28,734 bases of DNA from DATKSG01 sp035531775 (GTDB taxonomy: Bacteria; Actinomycetota; Acidimicrobiia; Acidimicrobiales; UBA8190): the NCBI GenBank assembly GCA_035531775.1, contig DATKSG010000015.1:1-28734 (forward strand), in the 5' to 3' direction. Positions 17,298 through 26,516 of the stretch are shown one piece after another (positions within the stretch are counted from its first letter, which is position 1; each line of letters begins with the position of its first letter). Below the pieces are notes generated by a model that was not told the DNA's origin, did not search any database, and saw only the letters and a list, made by a program, of their open reading frames with translations. The position numbers and the translations under genes are program-made.

Positions 17298-18214
17298 CAG
17301 GTGTGTGCTCCTCGCGTCGTCCCCTCGGTGCCGAGGAGATGCTCCTGCAGTTGGTCGAGTCGGTGGCGGGCGCTGGCATCCACCAGCAGATCGCCGATCT
17401 GGATGACCGCCCCGCCAAGAAGGCTGGGGTCGTCGGTGACCTGTAGCTCCACAGGTCGGTTGGTCAGGTGCTCCATGGCTTGGGCCAAGGAGCGTCGTTC
17501 GTCGGCGTCGATGGGGCGGGCCGTGCGCACCCGAGCCACCCGCCACCCCCGGGCCTGAGCCGCCTGCTCCACCAGCCAGTCGAGGGCCGACACCACGTCG
17601 CGCACGTGCCCTTGGAAGAGGACCGCGGCCAACTGCATCGTGGCCGGACGGACCTTGCCCGACAACAGCCCCTGCAGGAGCGTGAGGCGCTCCTCGGCTG
17701 TGCGGGCCGGGTCCGACAACGCCGATCGCAATTGCGGGCTCGCCTCCACGATCCGGGTGAAGCGGAACAGCTCGTCCTCGATCTCCTCGATCTCCTCGAT
17801 GCTCTGGTCCTCGAAGACGGCACCGCCATAGCCAGAGGCGAACTCGCGCCACCCGGTACGGCTGAGCTTGGGCTCCTCCGCCCGCAGCTCGGCCGGGCCC
17901 ATCTCGTTGTGATGCCGGGCGAACTCGTAGAGGTCGTGCAACGTGGTGGGGAGATCGTCGGCCCGTTCGGTCTGCACCGCCCACAACACCAAGCGCAGGG
18001 CCAGGGGATGGATGCGAGATGCCAGAAGGTCGGCCAGCAGGTCGCGTCGGGCGGCCACAGGGACGGCGAAGTCGGACACCGCCATGGACAGCGAGTTGGT
18101 GCGTGACACCAGGTGGGCCACGCTGTCCAAGTCGGCGGCCAGGCGGGCGCCCACATCCAGGCGGGCGCCCTCCCCCACCACTGCCGTCGCGTATCCCCGG
18201 AGCCTCGGGTGCAT
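17297..18214 (-). CDS. atpH: F1Fo ATP synthase delta subunit, long actinobacterial form
   Basis: Peripheral stalk subunit joining b to F1. 305 residues from the ATG at 18214, with GGAG six bases upstream; in-frame codons back to 18289 overlap atpF and are not needed. Classical delta is about 180 residues; actinobacterial versions are about 270 and have an extra N-terminal helical module, which fits here (about 1-130). The delta core follows, with DELFRFTRIVEASPQLRSAL and, near the end, LLGGAVIQIGDLLVDASARHRL. A run of Ile-Glu-Glu repeats before the core is acidic and probably helical. b and delta are separate genes, unlike the mycobacterial fusion. Confidence 0.95.
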   Translation of the reverse strand: MHPRLRGYATAVVGEGARLDVGARLAADLDSVAHLVSRTNSLSMAVSDFAVPVAARRDLLADLLASRIHPLALRLVLWAVQTERADDLPTTLHDLYEFARHHNEMGPAELRAEEPKLSRTGWREFASGYGGAVFEDQSIEEIEEIEDELFRFTRIVEASPQLRSALSDPARTAEERLTLLQGLLSGKVRPATMQLAAVLFQGHVRDVVSALDWLVEQAAQARGWRVARVRTARPIDADERRSLAQAMEHLTNRPVELQVTDDPSLLGGAVIQIGDLLVDASARHRLDQLQEHLLGTEGTTRGAHT

Positions 18215-18248
18215 GGTGCGCTCCTGCTCCTCTTCGTCCCGGCTCAGC

Positions 18249-18782
18249 TCAGCTCTGGGAGCCGGCAGCCGACGTGTCGGCCGACCCACGAAGCGCCGAT
18301 ACGGCCTCGTCGATGAGCGCCCTATGACTCTGGGCGTCGATCTCGCGTCCGATGACCTGCTGGGCCACTGACAGCACCAGCCCGGCTACCCGGCTGCTCA
18401 CCTCGTCGACGGCCCGCTGACGCGCCAGGCCGATCTCCGCCTCGGCCGCCGCCACCAGGCGCTCGTACTCCTGCTGGCCGCGCTCGGCGGACTCGGCCCG
18501 AACCCGCTCGGCGTTGGCGTTGGCCTGCGACATGATCTCGCGGGCCTGCTGGCGCGCCTCGTCGAGGATGGCATGGCGCTGGCCACGCGTCTCGTCGGCC
18601 TCGGCCTTGGCCGCCTCGGCCGCCTCGAGGGCGGAGCGGATCTGGCCCTGGCGCTCCTCGAGGACCTTGTTCAGCGGCGGCAGCACGTAGCGGCCGATGA
18701 CGAACAGGACGATGAGGAAGGCGACGATCTCGACGATCAGCGTCCCGTTGGGGACCAGGAAGTTACTGCTGGCGATGGGCAC
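18249..18782 (-). CDS. atpF: F1Fo ATP synthase b subunit
   Basis: Peripheral stalk subunit. 177 residues: one N-terminal membrane helix (about 13-37, TLIVEIVAFLIVLFVIGRYV) followed by a long Ala/Glu/Arg-rich amphipathic helix (about 40-155) that forms the coiled-coil dimer, and a short Ser/Ala tail. GTG start at 18782. The gap to atpH is 34 bases. Length and layout are normal for a bacterial b subunit. Only one b gene is present. Confidence 0.95.
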   Translation of the reverse strand: MPIASSNFLVPNGTLIVEIVAFLIVLFVIGRYVLPPLNKVLEERQGQIRSALEAAEAAKAEADETRGQRHAILDEARQQAREIMSQANANAERVRAESAERGQQEYERLVAAAEAEIGLARQRAVDEVSSRVAGLVLSVAQQVIGREIDAQSHRALIDEAVSALRGSADTSAAGSQS

Positions 18783-18846
18783 TATTCAGCCTCGTTCGGT
18801 CGTGACCTCGAAGGGCGCCGGCGACGGAGCCCTCCTCGGCCGGGGG

Positions 18847-19110
18847 CTACTTCTTGTACAGCGAGAAGACGAACAGGGCGGTGAAGGCCAGGTTGATGAA
18901 GTACATGGCCTCGACCAGTCCGACGGTGAGGAACATGATGGTGAACAGCCGTCCCTGCGCCTCGGGCTGACGGGCGACGCCGGCGATGGTCTGGCTACCA
19001 GCCAGGCCGTCACCGATCGCAGCGCCCACGGCGCCGCCACCCATCAGCAACCCGCCGCCGACCATGGCGCCGGCCAGCTGAATCGCCTGGTCGAGCTTTG
19101 GATCTGCCAT
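18847..19110 (-). CDS. atpE: F1Fo ATP synthase c subunit
   Basis: Proton-carrying ring subunit. 87 residues in two membrane helices joined by the polar loop ARQPEAQGRL (46-55). The proton-binding carboxylate is Glu67 in GLVEAMYFINLAF. The second helix strongly resembles the mycobacterial c subunit, including the Asp of IGDG (Asp34) and the Tyr and Ile of the diarylquinoline site, but the position of mycobacterial Ala63 is Met69. No sodium-site Ser or Thr follows the Glu, so proton coupling is expected. The strong leader AAGAAGGAG lies eight bases upstream, as expected for a subunit needed in many copies. Confidence 0.96.
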   Translation of the reverse strand: MADPKLDQAIQLAGAMVGGGLLMGGGAVGAAIGDGLAGSQTIAGVARQPEAQGRLFTIMFLTVGLVEAMYFINLAFTALFVFSLYKK

Positions 19111-19118
19111 CAGAGGTG

Positions 19119-19124
19119 CTCCTT
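19119..19124 (-). promoter_or_regulatory. Strong ribosome binding site of atpE
   Basis: Minus-strand AAGGAG eight bases before the atpE ATG, inside a purine-rich leader (about 19119-19133). This is the best Shine-Dalgarno match in the operon, consistent with the high copy number of subunit c. Confidence 0.7.
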
Positions 19125-19182
19125 CTTTCTTTTCGTTTGACTACGGGGATCTCGCGATACGCCGCCCTCAGCGACAGAGCGC

Positions 19183-19959
19183 TCAGTGCGCATCGCTCAT
19201 GGCGGTGTCGAAGTACAAGATGGTGAGCAGGGCGAAGATGAAGGCCTGGATGGCCCCGATGAGCAGGTCGAAGATCTTCCACACCGGGTTCAAGATGATG
19301 GTGGCGACGTCGCCGATGGGCACGTGGGAGATGTTCCACACGGCCAAAGCGGCAATCAGGGCGAGCATGAGCCCCCCCGACAGCAGGTTGCCGAAGAGCC
19401 GCAAGGCCAAAGTGATGGGCTTGGCCACCTCCTCCACCATGTTGATGAAGGCGTTCAAGGGGAACAGCGCCTTCGGAAACGGCTGCGCCACGTAGTGCTT
19501 GACGTAGCCGATCGGCCCGCGGCTGCGCACCGAGGCGATGTGCACCGGGATGATGACGATGAAGGCCATGGCCAGCGTCAGGTTGATGTCGCCGGTGGGC
19601 GGCCCCAGCCATTCGACGTCGGAGCCGATCCCGAGGACCGAGAACCAGTCGGCCACCAAGATGAAGACGAAGAGGGCGACGGCCAGGGGCACCACGGCAG
19701 CCCCGCGGGACCCGATGGACCCCTCCACCTGCTGGCGCACAGCCTGCACCCCCATCTCCCACACCAGCTGCAGCTTGCCCGGCACCCCGGCGGTGGCCTT
19801 GGCCCGGAGGTAGAGGCCCATGCCGATCACGATCACGGCGGCCGCGGCTGTGGCCCACACGGTGTCGAGGTCGAGGCCGTACTTCTGGATGTGCACACCG
19901 ACGTTGATGTCGGCGGCCAGGACCCGGCCAAGGCCGGACACGGCCGTCAGAGCGCTCAC
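19183..19959 (-). CDS. atpB: F1Fo ATP synthase a subunit
   Basis: Stator channel subunit of Fo. 258 residues with about five to six membrane helices. The essential Arg of helix 4 is Arg187 in LALRLFGNLLSGG (184-196); the C-terminal helix pair contains LIGAIQAFIFALLTILYF (233-250). The N-terminus carries the family's early helix and the GKLQLVWEMGVQAV segment. The GTG start at 19959 overlaps the atpI stop by four bases (GTGA), so the two are coupled. Confidence 0.96.
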   Translation of the reverse strand: MSALTAVSGLGRVLAADINVGVHIQKYGLDLDTVWATAAAAVIVIGMGLYLRAKATAGVPGKLQLVWEMGVQAVRQQVEGSIGSRGAAVVPLAVALFVFILVADWFSVLGIGSDVEWLGPPTGDINLTLAMAFIVIIPVHIASVRSRGPIGYVKHYVAQPFPKALFPLNAFINMVEEVAKPITLALRLFGNLLSGGLMLALIAALAVWNISHVPIGDVATIILNPVWKIFDLLIGAIQAFIFALLTILYFDTAMSDAH

Positions 19960-20414
19960 GGTGCGACCTCGTCGTCGACCGGCCCATCCGCAGCAGCAGC
20001 AGGAGCAGCCGTGGCGGCCGGCTCTCGCAGCATGGCCAGGACCACGTTGGCCAGGAGCAGGAATTGGAAGACGGCCAGGCCCACCAGGGTGCCGAAGCCG
20101 AGCGGCCTCGAGACGAACACCAGGCCCAAGGCGATGACGCTGATCACGCCCAGGCGTCCCAGTGTGTTCATGGCCAGGGGACGACGGTTGTCTTCGCGGC
20201 CGGTCGAGCTGGCCTTGGCCGTGGCCGCCGAAATCAGTCGGAAGTTGCCGATGGCCAGGGTCATGCCCAAGCAGACCCCGAGGCCGACCAGGGGATGGCC
20301 CAACAGGGCCAGGGCGACGAGGGCCACGGTTCCCACGGCTAGGGCAGCGAGCGCCGTGCGCCGGGCCACGGTCGAGATCTGGGGAAGCGAGAAATGGGCG
20401 AAGACGTTGACCAC
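19956..20414 (-). CDS. atpI: AtpI-like membrane protein of the ATP synthase operon
   Basis: 152 residues with four hydrophobic segments (about 20-38, 40-57, 85-103 and 106-128) and an Ala/Pro/Asp-rich C-terminal tail. Position directly before atpB and the GNFRLISAA-like second-helix end fit the ATP synthase I / AtpI group, which helps c-ring assembly or Mg transport. Sequence similarity between AtpI proteins is low, so the assignment leans on synteny. GTG start at 20414; the stop overlaps atpB. Confidence 0.75.
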   Translation of the reverse strand: MVNVFAHFSLPQISTVARRTALAALAVGTVALVALALLGHPLVGLGVCLGMTLAIGNFRLISAATAKASSTGREDNRRPLAMNTLGRLGVISVIALGLVFVSRPLGFGTLVGLAVFQFLLLANVVLAMLREPAATAAPAAAADGPVDDEVAP

Positions 20415-20462
20415 GGTCGTCCCCTCAGCCGGCCGGCCGGAACCGGCTCGGCCCGTTCGGGT

Positions 20463-20666
20463 CTACAGGTACCGGCGCACCTGGTAGACGGTGTTGCCCA
20501 CCGCCGCCACCAGCCCGAAGGCCAGGCCGGCGAAGGTGCCCGCCGGACTGCTGTGCAGCCAGTCGTCGATGGCGATCCCGATCCCGATCCCGGCTCCGAT
20601 CATGATGGCCGAGGCGATGCCCATGGCCATCAGGTCGAATAGCCCGGGCGACGGCTTCTCCTCCAC
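20463..20666 (-). CDS. atpZ: AtpZ-like small membrane protein
   Basis: 67 residues with two membrane helices. The first is Gly/Ile-rich (LMAMGIASAIMIGAGIGIGIAIDDWL in part, about 12-36), ending in the family-typical IDDWLHSSP turn; the second is FAGLAFGLVAAVGNTVYQVRRYL in part (about 45-62). This matches the AtpZ/AtpI accessory proteins that precede atpB in many operons and are thought to form a Ca/Mg channel or aid c-ring assembly. GTG start at 20666. It is first in the atp run, 48 bases before atpI. Confidence 0.8.
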   Translation of the reverse strand: MEEKPSPGLFDLMAMGIASAIMIGAGIGIGIAIDDWLHSSPAGTFAGLAFGLVAAVGNTVYQVRRYL

Positions 20667-20866
20667 GAGCCTCCACCCAGCGCGCGTCAGCCAGCGCGGC
20701 GCAGCGCATGACCGGAGCAGTCCGGGTTCACTCGGCCGGCCCGGCGCCCGGAAGGGCCCGGCTCAACACCGGTGTCCGGCCGCGAGCATCGGCGAGGGGT
20801 GAATTCGGCACGGCGGCAATCTTCGCATTCGCCCCTCGTGCGCGGCAAAACGACAGTTACGGCCAC
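20667..20866 (-). promoter_or_regulatory. Gap before atpZ, likely atp operon promoter/leader
   Basis: 200 non-coding bases between the WecA-type gene and atpZ, the largest gap in this strand's run. It holds a less GC-rich patch near 20800-20870 and a GC-rich patch near 20735-20765. A promoter for the atp genes is expected here from position, but no convincing -35/-10 pair was recognised. Confidence 0.35.
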
Positions 20867-22057
20867 TTAGTTGCGCCTTGCAACCGAATGGTCGGCCGGG
20901 CCATGGCCGGCCGGGTCGAGCCGGTCTAAGTGGTCCGGGTCATCCAGTTCGTCGGGGTCACCGTTGCCCTTGCGAAGCCCCGGATGGAACAAGGTGTAGA
21001 GGGCCAGGCCGAGAGCCAGAGCCCCGAATGGGATCACGGCGTTGCCCTGGTGCCCGAATAGCGGATAGAGGACGAAGCCGGACAGCACGGCCGTCCAGGC
21101 CCACAGGATGACGACCGTCCGCCGCGGGCCGTGGCCGAGTCGGAGCAACCGGTGGTGCAGGTGGTCCTTGTCCGGGGTGTGGAAGCTCGTGCCCCGCGCC
21201 GTGCGACGTACGAAGGCGAAAGCCATGTCGGCGATGGGAACGCCCAAGATGAATACCGGGATGAACAGTGGTGCGAAGAAGAAGTACGCCTGCCCGCTGT
21301 ACTCCGGCGTCCGTCCCCCGATAACCATGGTGGCGGCGGCCATGAGCAGACCGAGGAACAGCGCACCGGCGTCCCCCATGAAGGCGCGCGCCGGGTGGAA
21401 GTTGTGGGGCAGGAATCCCAGGCACACACCGAAGGCGATCACGGCGATGAGCGGGCCGAGGTTGTCCGAAGGGAGCACGCCGAGGTCCACCAGACGCAAT
21501 CCGTAGACGGCCAGCGCCCCCGAGGCGATGGCCACCACCCCGCCGGCCAGGCCGTCGAGCCCGTCGATCAAGTTGACGGCATTGGTGATTACCACCACCC
21601 ACAGCGCGGTGAGCAGCGGCGTCATCTGCGGCGACAACACCAGGAAGCCCACGAAGGGGATCTTGAACTGGAACATCGTCACACCCAGGAACACGAGGAC
21701 CATGGCCGCCAGGACCTGGCCGGCCATCTTGGCCGGGGCAGACATCTCCCGGAAGTCGTCGATCAGCCCGACACCGAAGATGACGGCGGCCCCGAGCACG
21801 AGTCCGAGGGGCTCTGAGGATCCTTGGAACAACGACTGCAACGGCGACAGCAGCGAGGCCACCCCCATGGCCACCAGGAATGCAGCGAACATGGCGGCGC
21901 CGCCACCAAGAGGCGTGACCCGGGCGTGGATACGCCGCTCGTCGGGCTCGGCCACGAAGCCGATCCGCAGGGCCAGCGCCCTCACCGGGAACAGGGCCAG
22001 GTACGTGCCCACGGCAGCCACCGCTGCCACGATGCCATAGGCCCCCAGAGGGGGCAC
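20867..22057 (-). CDS. wecA: Undecaprenyl-phosphate sugar-1-phosphate transferase (WecA/TagO/MraY family)
   Basis: Polytopic membrane enzyme that transfers GlcNAc-1-P (or a similar sugar-1-P) from a UDP-sugar to a polyprenyl phosphate, starting wall glycopolymer (arabinogalactan, teichoic or O-antigen-like) synthesis. 396 residues and about eleven hydrophobic helices. Motifs: GLIDD (97-101) with the Asp pair, NAVNLIDGLDGLAGG (159-173), FMGDAGALFLG (226-236) and the WecA-type HIS motif DKDHLHHRLLRLG (297-309), which favours WecA/TagO over MraY. A polar acidic tail follows residue 362. The GTG at 22057 lies four bases after the glyA stop. This position between glyA and atp genes is common in actinobacteria. 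Confidence 0.93.
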   Translation of the reverse strand: MPPLGAYGIVAAVAAVGTYLALFPVRALALRIGFVAEPDERRIHARVTPLGGGAAMFAAFLVAMGVASLLSPLQSLFQGSSEPLGLVLGAAVIFGVGLIDDFREMSAPAKMAGQVLAAMVLVFLGVTMFQFKIPFVGFLVLSPQMTPLLTALWVVVITNAVNLIDGLDGLAGGVVAIASGALAVYGLRLVDLGVLPSDNLGPLIAVIAFGVCLGFLPHNFHPARAFMGDAGALFLGLLMAAATMVIGGRTPEYSGQAYFFFAPLFIPVFILGVPIADMAFAFVRRTARGTSFHTPDKDHLHHRLLRLGHGPRRTVVILWAWTAVLSGFVLYPLFGHQGNAVIPFGALALGLALYTLFHPGLRKGNGDPDELDDPDHLDRLDPAGHGPADHSVARRN

Positions 22058-22061
22058 GGGC

Positions 22062-23417
<1,356 letters not shown>

Positions 23418-23439
23418 GTGCCGCGTCCTCTCGTGGTGG

Positions 23440-23880
23440 CTAACGGGCTTCGAGCCCGGCGATCTCGGCGATGCGTCGGGCATGACGGCCCCCCACCTCG
23501 TCGGTGGACAGGAAGGCCTCGATGGCGTCCTTGGCCACCTGCTCCCCCACGATGCGACCGCCCAAGCACACCACGTTGGCATGGTTGTGGGCTCGCGCCA
23601 GCCGGGCTGTGGTCACGTCGTGGACCACGGCGGCGCGCACGCCGGGGACCTTGTTGGCGGCAATGGCGATCCCGATGCCCGAGCCGCACACGCACAGGCC
23701 GACCTGGGCCTCGCCTTCCGCCACCATCCGGCCCACGGCGGCGCCGAATTCGGGGTAGTCGACCGGTGCGTCGGAGTCGGTGCCGAGGTCCATGGTGTCG
23801 TGCCCGAGCGAGACCAGGTGGCCGATCAGGACCTCCTTCAAGGGGTAGCCCGCGTGGTCAGAGCCGACCGCGATACGCAT
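23440..23880 (-). CDS. rpiB: Ribose-5-phosphate isomerase B
   Basis: Interconverts ribose-5-P and ribulose-5-P in the pentose phosphate pathway. 146 residues. Family motifs: AVGSDHAGYPLKE (4-16), DYPEFG (41-46), the active-site CGSGIGIAIAANKVPG (65-80) and ARAHNHANVVCLGG (95-108). ATG start at 23880 without a clear ribosome binding site. Its 5' end faces the thiolase-like gene with only 24 bases between them. Confidence 0.95.
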   Translation of the reverse strand: MRIAVGSDHAGYPLKEVLIGHLVSLGHDTMDLGTDSDAPVDYPEFGAAVGRMVAEGEAQVGLCVCGSGIGIAIAANKVPGVRAAVVHDVTTARLARAHNHANVVCLGGRIVGEQVAKDAIEAFLSTDEVGGRHARRIAEIAGLEAR

Positions 23881-23904
23881 GGCGGCAGCCTACGCTGGCA
23901 GGCC

Positions 23905-25425
23905 GTGGCCCTCGACCCCCGGACGCCGGTGCTGGTCGGAGTGGGCCAGGTGGCCGAGCGACCCGACGACGGGGTAGCACTGACCGATCGTCCCGAGCCG
24001 GTGGAGCTCATGGCCCGGGCCCTGCTGGCTGCGGCACGCGACTGCGGCCCGGCCGGCACCGGCCGGCGACTTCTCGAACGGGCCGGGTCCCTGCGGGTCA
24101 TGTTGCCACTCAGCTGGCAGTACGTGAACCCGGCGTTGCTGGTGGCCGACAAGCTGTCCATCGCTCCCCCCGAGATGGCGTGCAGCACCATCGGTGGCAA
24201 CAGCCCCCAGACCATCGCGGCGAGCACGGCACTGGCCATCGCCGGCGGCGAGCTGGACGTGGCCCTCCTCACCGGAGCCGAGTGCACCTACACCCGGGTG
24301 GCCGCTCGGCGTCACGCCGAGCGGCCGGTACTGCCGTGGACCACCCAGCCGCCGGGCACCCCAGAGGCGGTGTTATTGGGCACCGACCGGGACCCGGTGA
24401 CCGAGACCGAGCGAGCCAGGGGTCTCGACCGCCCATTGCGGGTCTTCCCCCTCTTCGAAACGGCACTGCGAGCCGCCGCCGCCGAGAGCATCGAGGCGCA
24501 CCAGGTCAAGGTGTCGGAGCTTTGGGCCCGATTCTCCCAGGTGGCGGCCACCAATCCGCACGCCTGGTCGCATACGGCATACCGGCCCGAGGATCTGCGC
24601 ACGGTGGGCAACGACAACCGGATGATCGCCTTTCCCTATCCGAAGCGCATGAACGCCAACGACCGCGTCGACCTCGGAGCCGCCCTCATAATGTGCTCAC
24701 TGGCCGAGGCACGCCGCGCCGGAGTCCCCGACGAACAGTTGGTCTTCCCGGTAGCCGCCGCCGATGCCCATGACCACTGGTTCCTGTCGCATCGTGACGA
24801 CCTGTGCTCCTCGCCCGCCATCGCTGCCGCTGCCCGCCATGCCTTCGCCGCCGCCGGGCGGACCGTCGATGACGTGGACCATGTCGATCTCTACTCGTGC
24901 TTTCCGTCTGCCGTGCAGATGGGGGCCGAGGCCATCGGACTCCCCGTCGACGACCCGCGCCGGCCCCTGACGGTGACCGGAGGACTCGGCTTCGCCGGCG
25001 GACCGGGCAACAACTACGTCACCCATGCCCTGGCCACCATGACCGAGCGGCTGCGGTCCGAACCCGGTTCCCTGGGCCTCGTCACCGGGCTCGGGTGGTA
25101 CGCCACCAAGCATGCCGTGGGCCTGTGGTCGAGCGCCCCACCGCCGGGCGGGTTCCGCCATGTGGAGCCGCAAGCCGAGGTGGACGCCCTGCCCCAGCGG
25201 GCCCCGGGCTCCGACGTAGAGGGCGATGTCACCGTGGAGACCTACACCGTGGTCCACGACCGCGATGGACGCCCGGAGCTGGCCATTGTGGCGCTGCTCA
25301 GCGGTGACGGCCGACGGGCCTGGGGCAACGTCACCGACGCCGACACGCTGCAGGGCCTCATGGGAGAGGAGGGCTGCGGCCGCAAGGCCCGCCTCCACGG
25401 CGACGGTCGGACCGACATACGGTGA
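23905..25425 (+). CDS. Thiolase-like protein (TLP1 type), probable acyl-CoA-binding, catalytic Cys not seen
   Basis: 506 residues from the GTG at 23905, where the protein begins with the thiolase-like TPVLVGVGQ. Thiolase folds span about 1-410, followed by a roughly 90-residue C-terminal domain, the layout of mycobacterial thiolase-like protein type 1. The active-site positions differ from true thiolases. The nucleophile motif (usually C-G/S-S-G) reads IGGNSPQ (96-102), the NEAF motif reads YSCF (330-333), GHP reads GGP (365-367) and the second Cys motif reads GLVTGLGW. Databases often call this family acetyl-CoA acetyltransferase; the sequence does not support ordinary thiolase chemistry. 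It is divergent from rpiB and followed after 31 bases by a SRPBCC gene. Confidence 0.78.
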   Translation: MALDPRTPVLVGVGQVAERPDDGVALTDRPEPVELMARALLAAARDCGPAGTGRRLLERAGSLRVMLPLSWQYVNPALLVADKLSIAPPEMACSTIGGNSPQTIAASTALAIAGGELDVALLTGAECTYTRVAARRHAERPVLPWTTQPPGTPEAVLLGTDRDPVTETERARGLDRPLRVFPLFETALRAAAAESIEAHQVKVSELWARFSQVAATNPHAWSHTAYRPEDLRTVGNDNRMIAFPYPKRMNANDRVDLGAALIMCSLAEARRAGVPDEQLVFPVAAADAHDHWFLSHRDDLCSSPAIAAAARHAFAAAGRTVDDVDHVDLYSCFPSAVQMGAEAIGLPVDDPRRPLTVTGGLGFAGGPGNNYVTHALATMTERLRSEPGSLGLVTGLGWYATKHAVGLWSSAPPPGGFRHVEPQAEVDALPQRAPGSDVEGDVTVETYTVVHDRDGRPELAIVALLSGDGRRAWGNVTDADTLQGLMGEEGCGRKARLHGDGRTDIR

Positions 25426-25445
25426 GCCCCGACAACCCGCTGCGC

Positions 25446-25451
25446 AGGAGG
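25446..25451 (+). promoter_or_regulatory. Ribosome binding site of the SRPBCC gene
   Basis: AGGAGG five bases before the ATG at 25457; it selects this start over earlier in-frame codons inside the thiolase-like gene. Confidence 0.8.
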
Positions 25452-25456
25452 CGTCC

Positions 25457-25921
25457 ATGACCGATCCCGTCGAGGTGCGAACGAGCATGGCCGCACCGGC
25501 CGAGCATATCTACGACCTGGTGGCCGACCTCACCCGCATGGGCGAGTGGAGCCCCGAGACGACGGCCTGCACCTGGGTGGGAGCCGACCGCGAGCCTCGG
25601 CCCGGTGCCCGCTTCCGCGGCACAAACCGCCATGGGTGGCGGCGATGGACCACCACCTGCGTGGTGCTGGTGGCCGATCGTGGGCGCGAGCTCAGCTGGG
25701 AGGCCCGGATGTTCGGGTTGCCCATCGCCCGCTGGCGCTACGAGTTGCGCCCCGACAGCAACGGCGCCACCACTGTGATCGAGTCCGCCGAGGACCGGCG
25801 CAACTCCTTGTTCAAGGCGCTGTCACCGGCGGTGGCCGGCGTGAGTGACCGGTCGGCTCACAACCGCGCCACCATGGCGATCACCCTGGAGCGGCTGAAG
25901 GCGGCAGCTGAAGCCGGCTGA
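25457..25921 (+). CDS. SRPBCC (polyketide cyclase/START-like) family protein
   Basis: 154 residues. The N-terminus VRTSMAAPAEHIYDLVADLTRMGEWSPE in part, with the Asp-x-x-x-Met-x-x-Trp-Ser-Pro pattern, followed by alternating beta strands (RFRGTNRHGWRRW, TTCVVLVADRGRELSWEA) and a long C-terminal helix, is the Bet v 1-like ligand-binding fold. No catalytic residues can be assigned. The preceding thiolase-like gene points to a lipid or acyl-CoA related ligand, by inference only. Its last 41 bases overlap the convergent tsaC gene. Confidence 0.8.
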   Translation: MTDPVEVRTSMAAPAEHIYDLVADLTRMGEWSPETTACTWVGADREPRPGARFRGTNRHGWRRWTTTCVVLVADRGRELSWEARMFGLPIARWRYELRPDSNGATTVIESAEDRRNSLFKALSPAVAGVSDRSAHNRATMAITLERLKAAAEAG

Positions 25922-26516
25922 CGACCTCTACGACGGACTCCCAGTCGATGCTCCCGGCCCGCAGGCAGCGGACGGGGTCGGCGGTGAGATCAACCACCGT
26001 CGACGGCATCCCGTCGCATCGACCGCCATCCACCACCACCATCGCCGAGCCGAACTCGCCGCGCACGGCGCTGGCGGTGGCAAGGGGCGGCTCGCCGTGG
26101 CGGTTGGCGCTGGTGGTGGCGAGGGGGCCGACCCGGTGACACAACTCCCGGGCCAGGGCATGGTCGGGGCATCTCACGCCCACAGTGGTGACGTCGCCGC
26201 CGAGATCCCAGTCGAGGCCTGGACGCCTCATCACCACCAGGGTTAGCGGCCCGGGCCAGAAGGCCCGGGCCAGCCGGCGGGCGGTCTCGGGCAACCCCGA
26301 CGGCCCGGCCAGTTGGTCGGCCTGCTCCTCGTCGGCCACCAGCACCGGGAGCTCGAGGTGCCGGGGCCGGCCCTTGGCGGCGAACAGCGCCGAGGAGGCT
26401 CCGAGGACGCCGGGGAGGACGGCCAGGCCGTAGACGGTGTCGGTGGGGATGGCCACTACCTGCCCGGCGGCCAGGGCCGACACCGCCCGGTCGAGCAGAC
26501 GGCGGGCAGCGCTCAC
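25881..26516 (-). CDS. tsaC: Threonylcarbamoyl-AMP synthase (Sua5/YwlC/TsaC)
   Basis: Makes threonylcarbamoyl-AMP from threonine, bicarbonate and ATP for the t6A37 modification of tRNAs reading ANN codons. 211 residues from the GTG at 26516. YrdC-fold motifs: PTDTVYGL (24-31), KGRPRHLELP (48-57), WPGPLT (87-92), TTSAN (134-138) and STVVDL (172-177). The C-terminal Sua5 domain is absent, so this is the short TsaC/YwlC form. The start overlaps the prmC stop as GTGA; the upstream open frame to 26672 is shadow. The rpmE-prfA-prmC-tsaC order is the common bacterial one. Confidence 0.95.
   Translation of the reverse strand: MSAARRLLDRAVSALAAGQVVAIPTDTVYGLAVLPGVLGASSALFAAKGRPRHLELPVLVADEEQADQLAGPSGLPETARRLARAFWPGPLTLVVMRRPGLDWDLGGDVTTVGVRCPDHALARELCHRVGPLATTSANRHGEPPLATASAVRGEFGSAMVVVDGGRCDGMPSTVVDLTADPVRCLRAGSIDWESVVEVVSRLQLPPSAAPG

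Noticed and set aside
17815..17850. Acidic Ile-Glu-Glu repeats in atpH (nearby codon repeats near 17770-17810) as a frameshift or assembly artefact
   Set aside because: The reading frame continues into a normal delta-subunit core on the same frame, and acidic residues before this helix are seen in other actinobacterial delta subunits.
19186..20487. Plus-strand open frame opposite atpB and atpI
   Set aside because: His/Gly/Asp-rich shadow of the membrane-protein genes, with no family similarity.
20735..20770. GC-rich patch in the wecA-atpZ gap as a terminator
   Set aside because: It contains short palindromes such as GGGCCC but no single convincing stem-loop and no T-tract.
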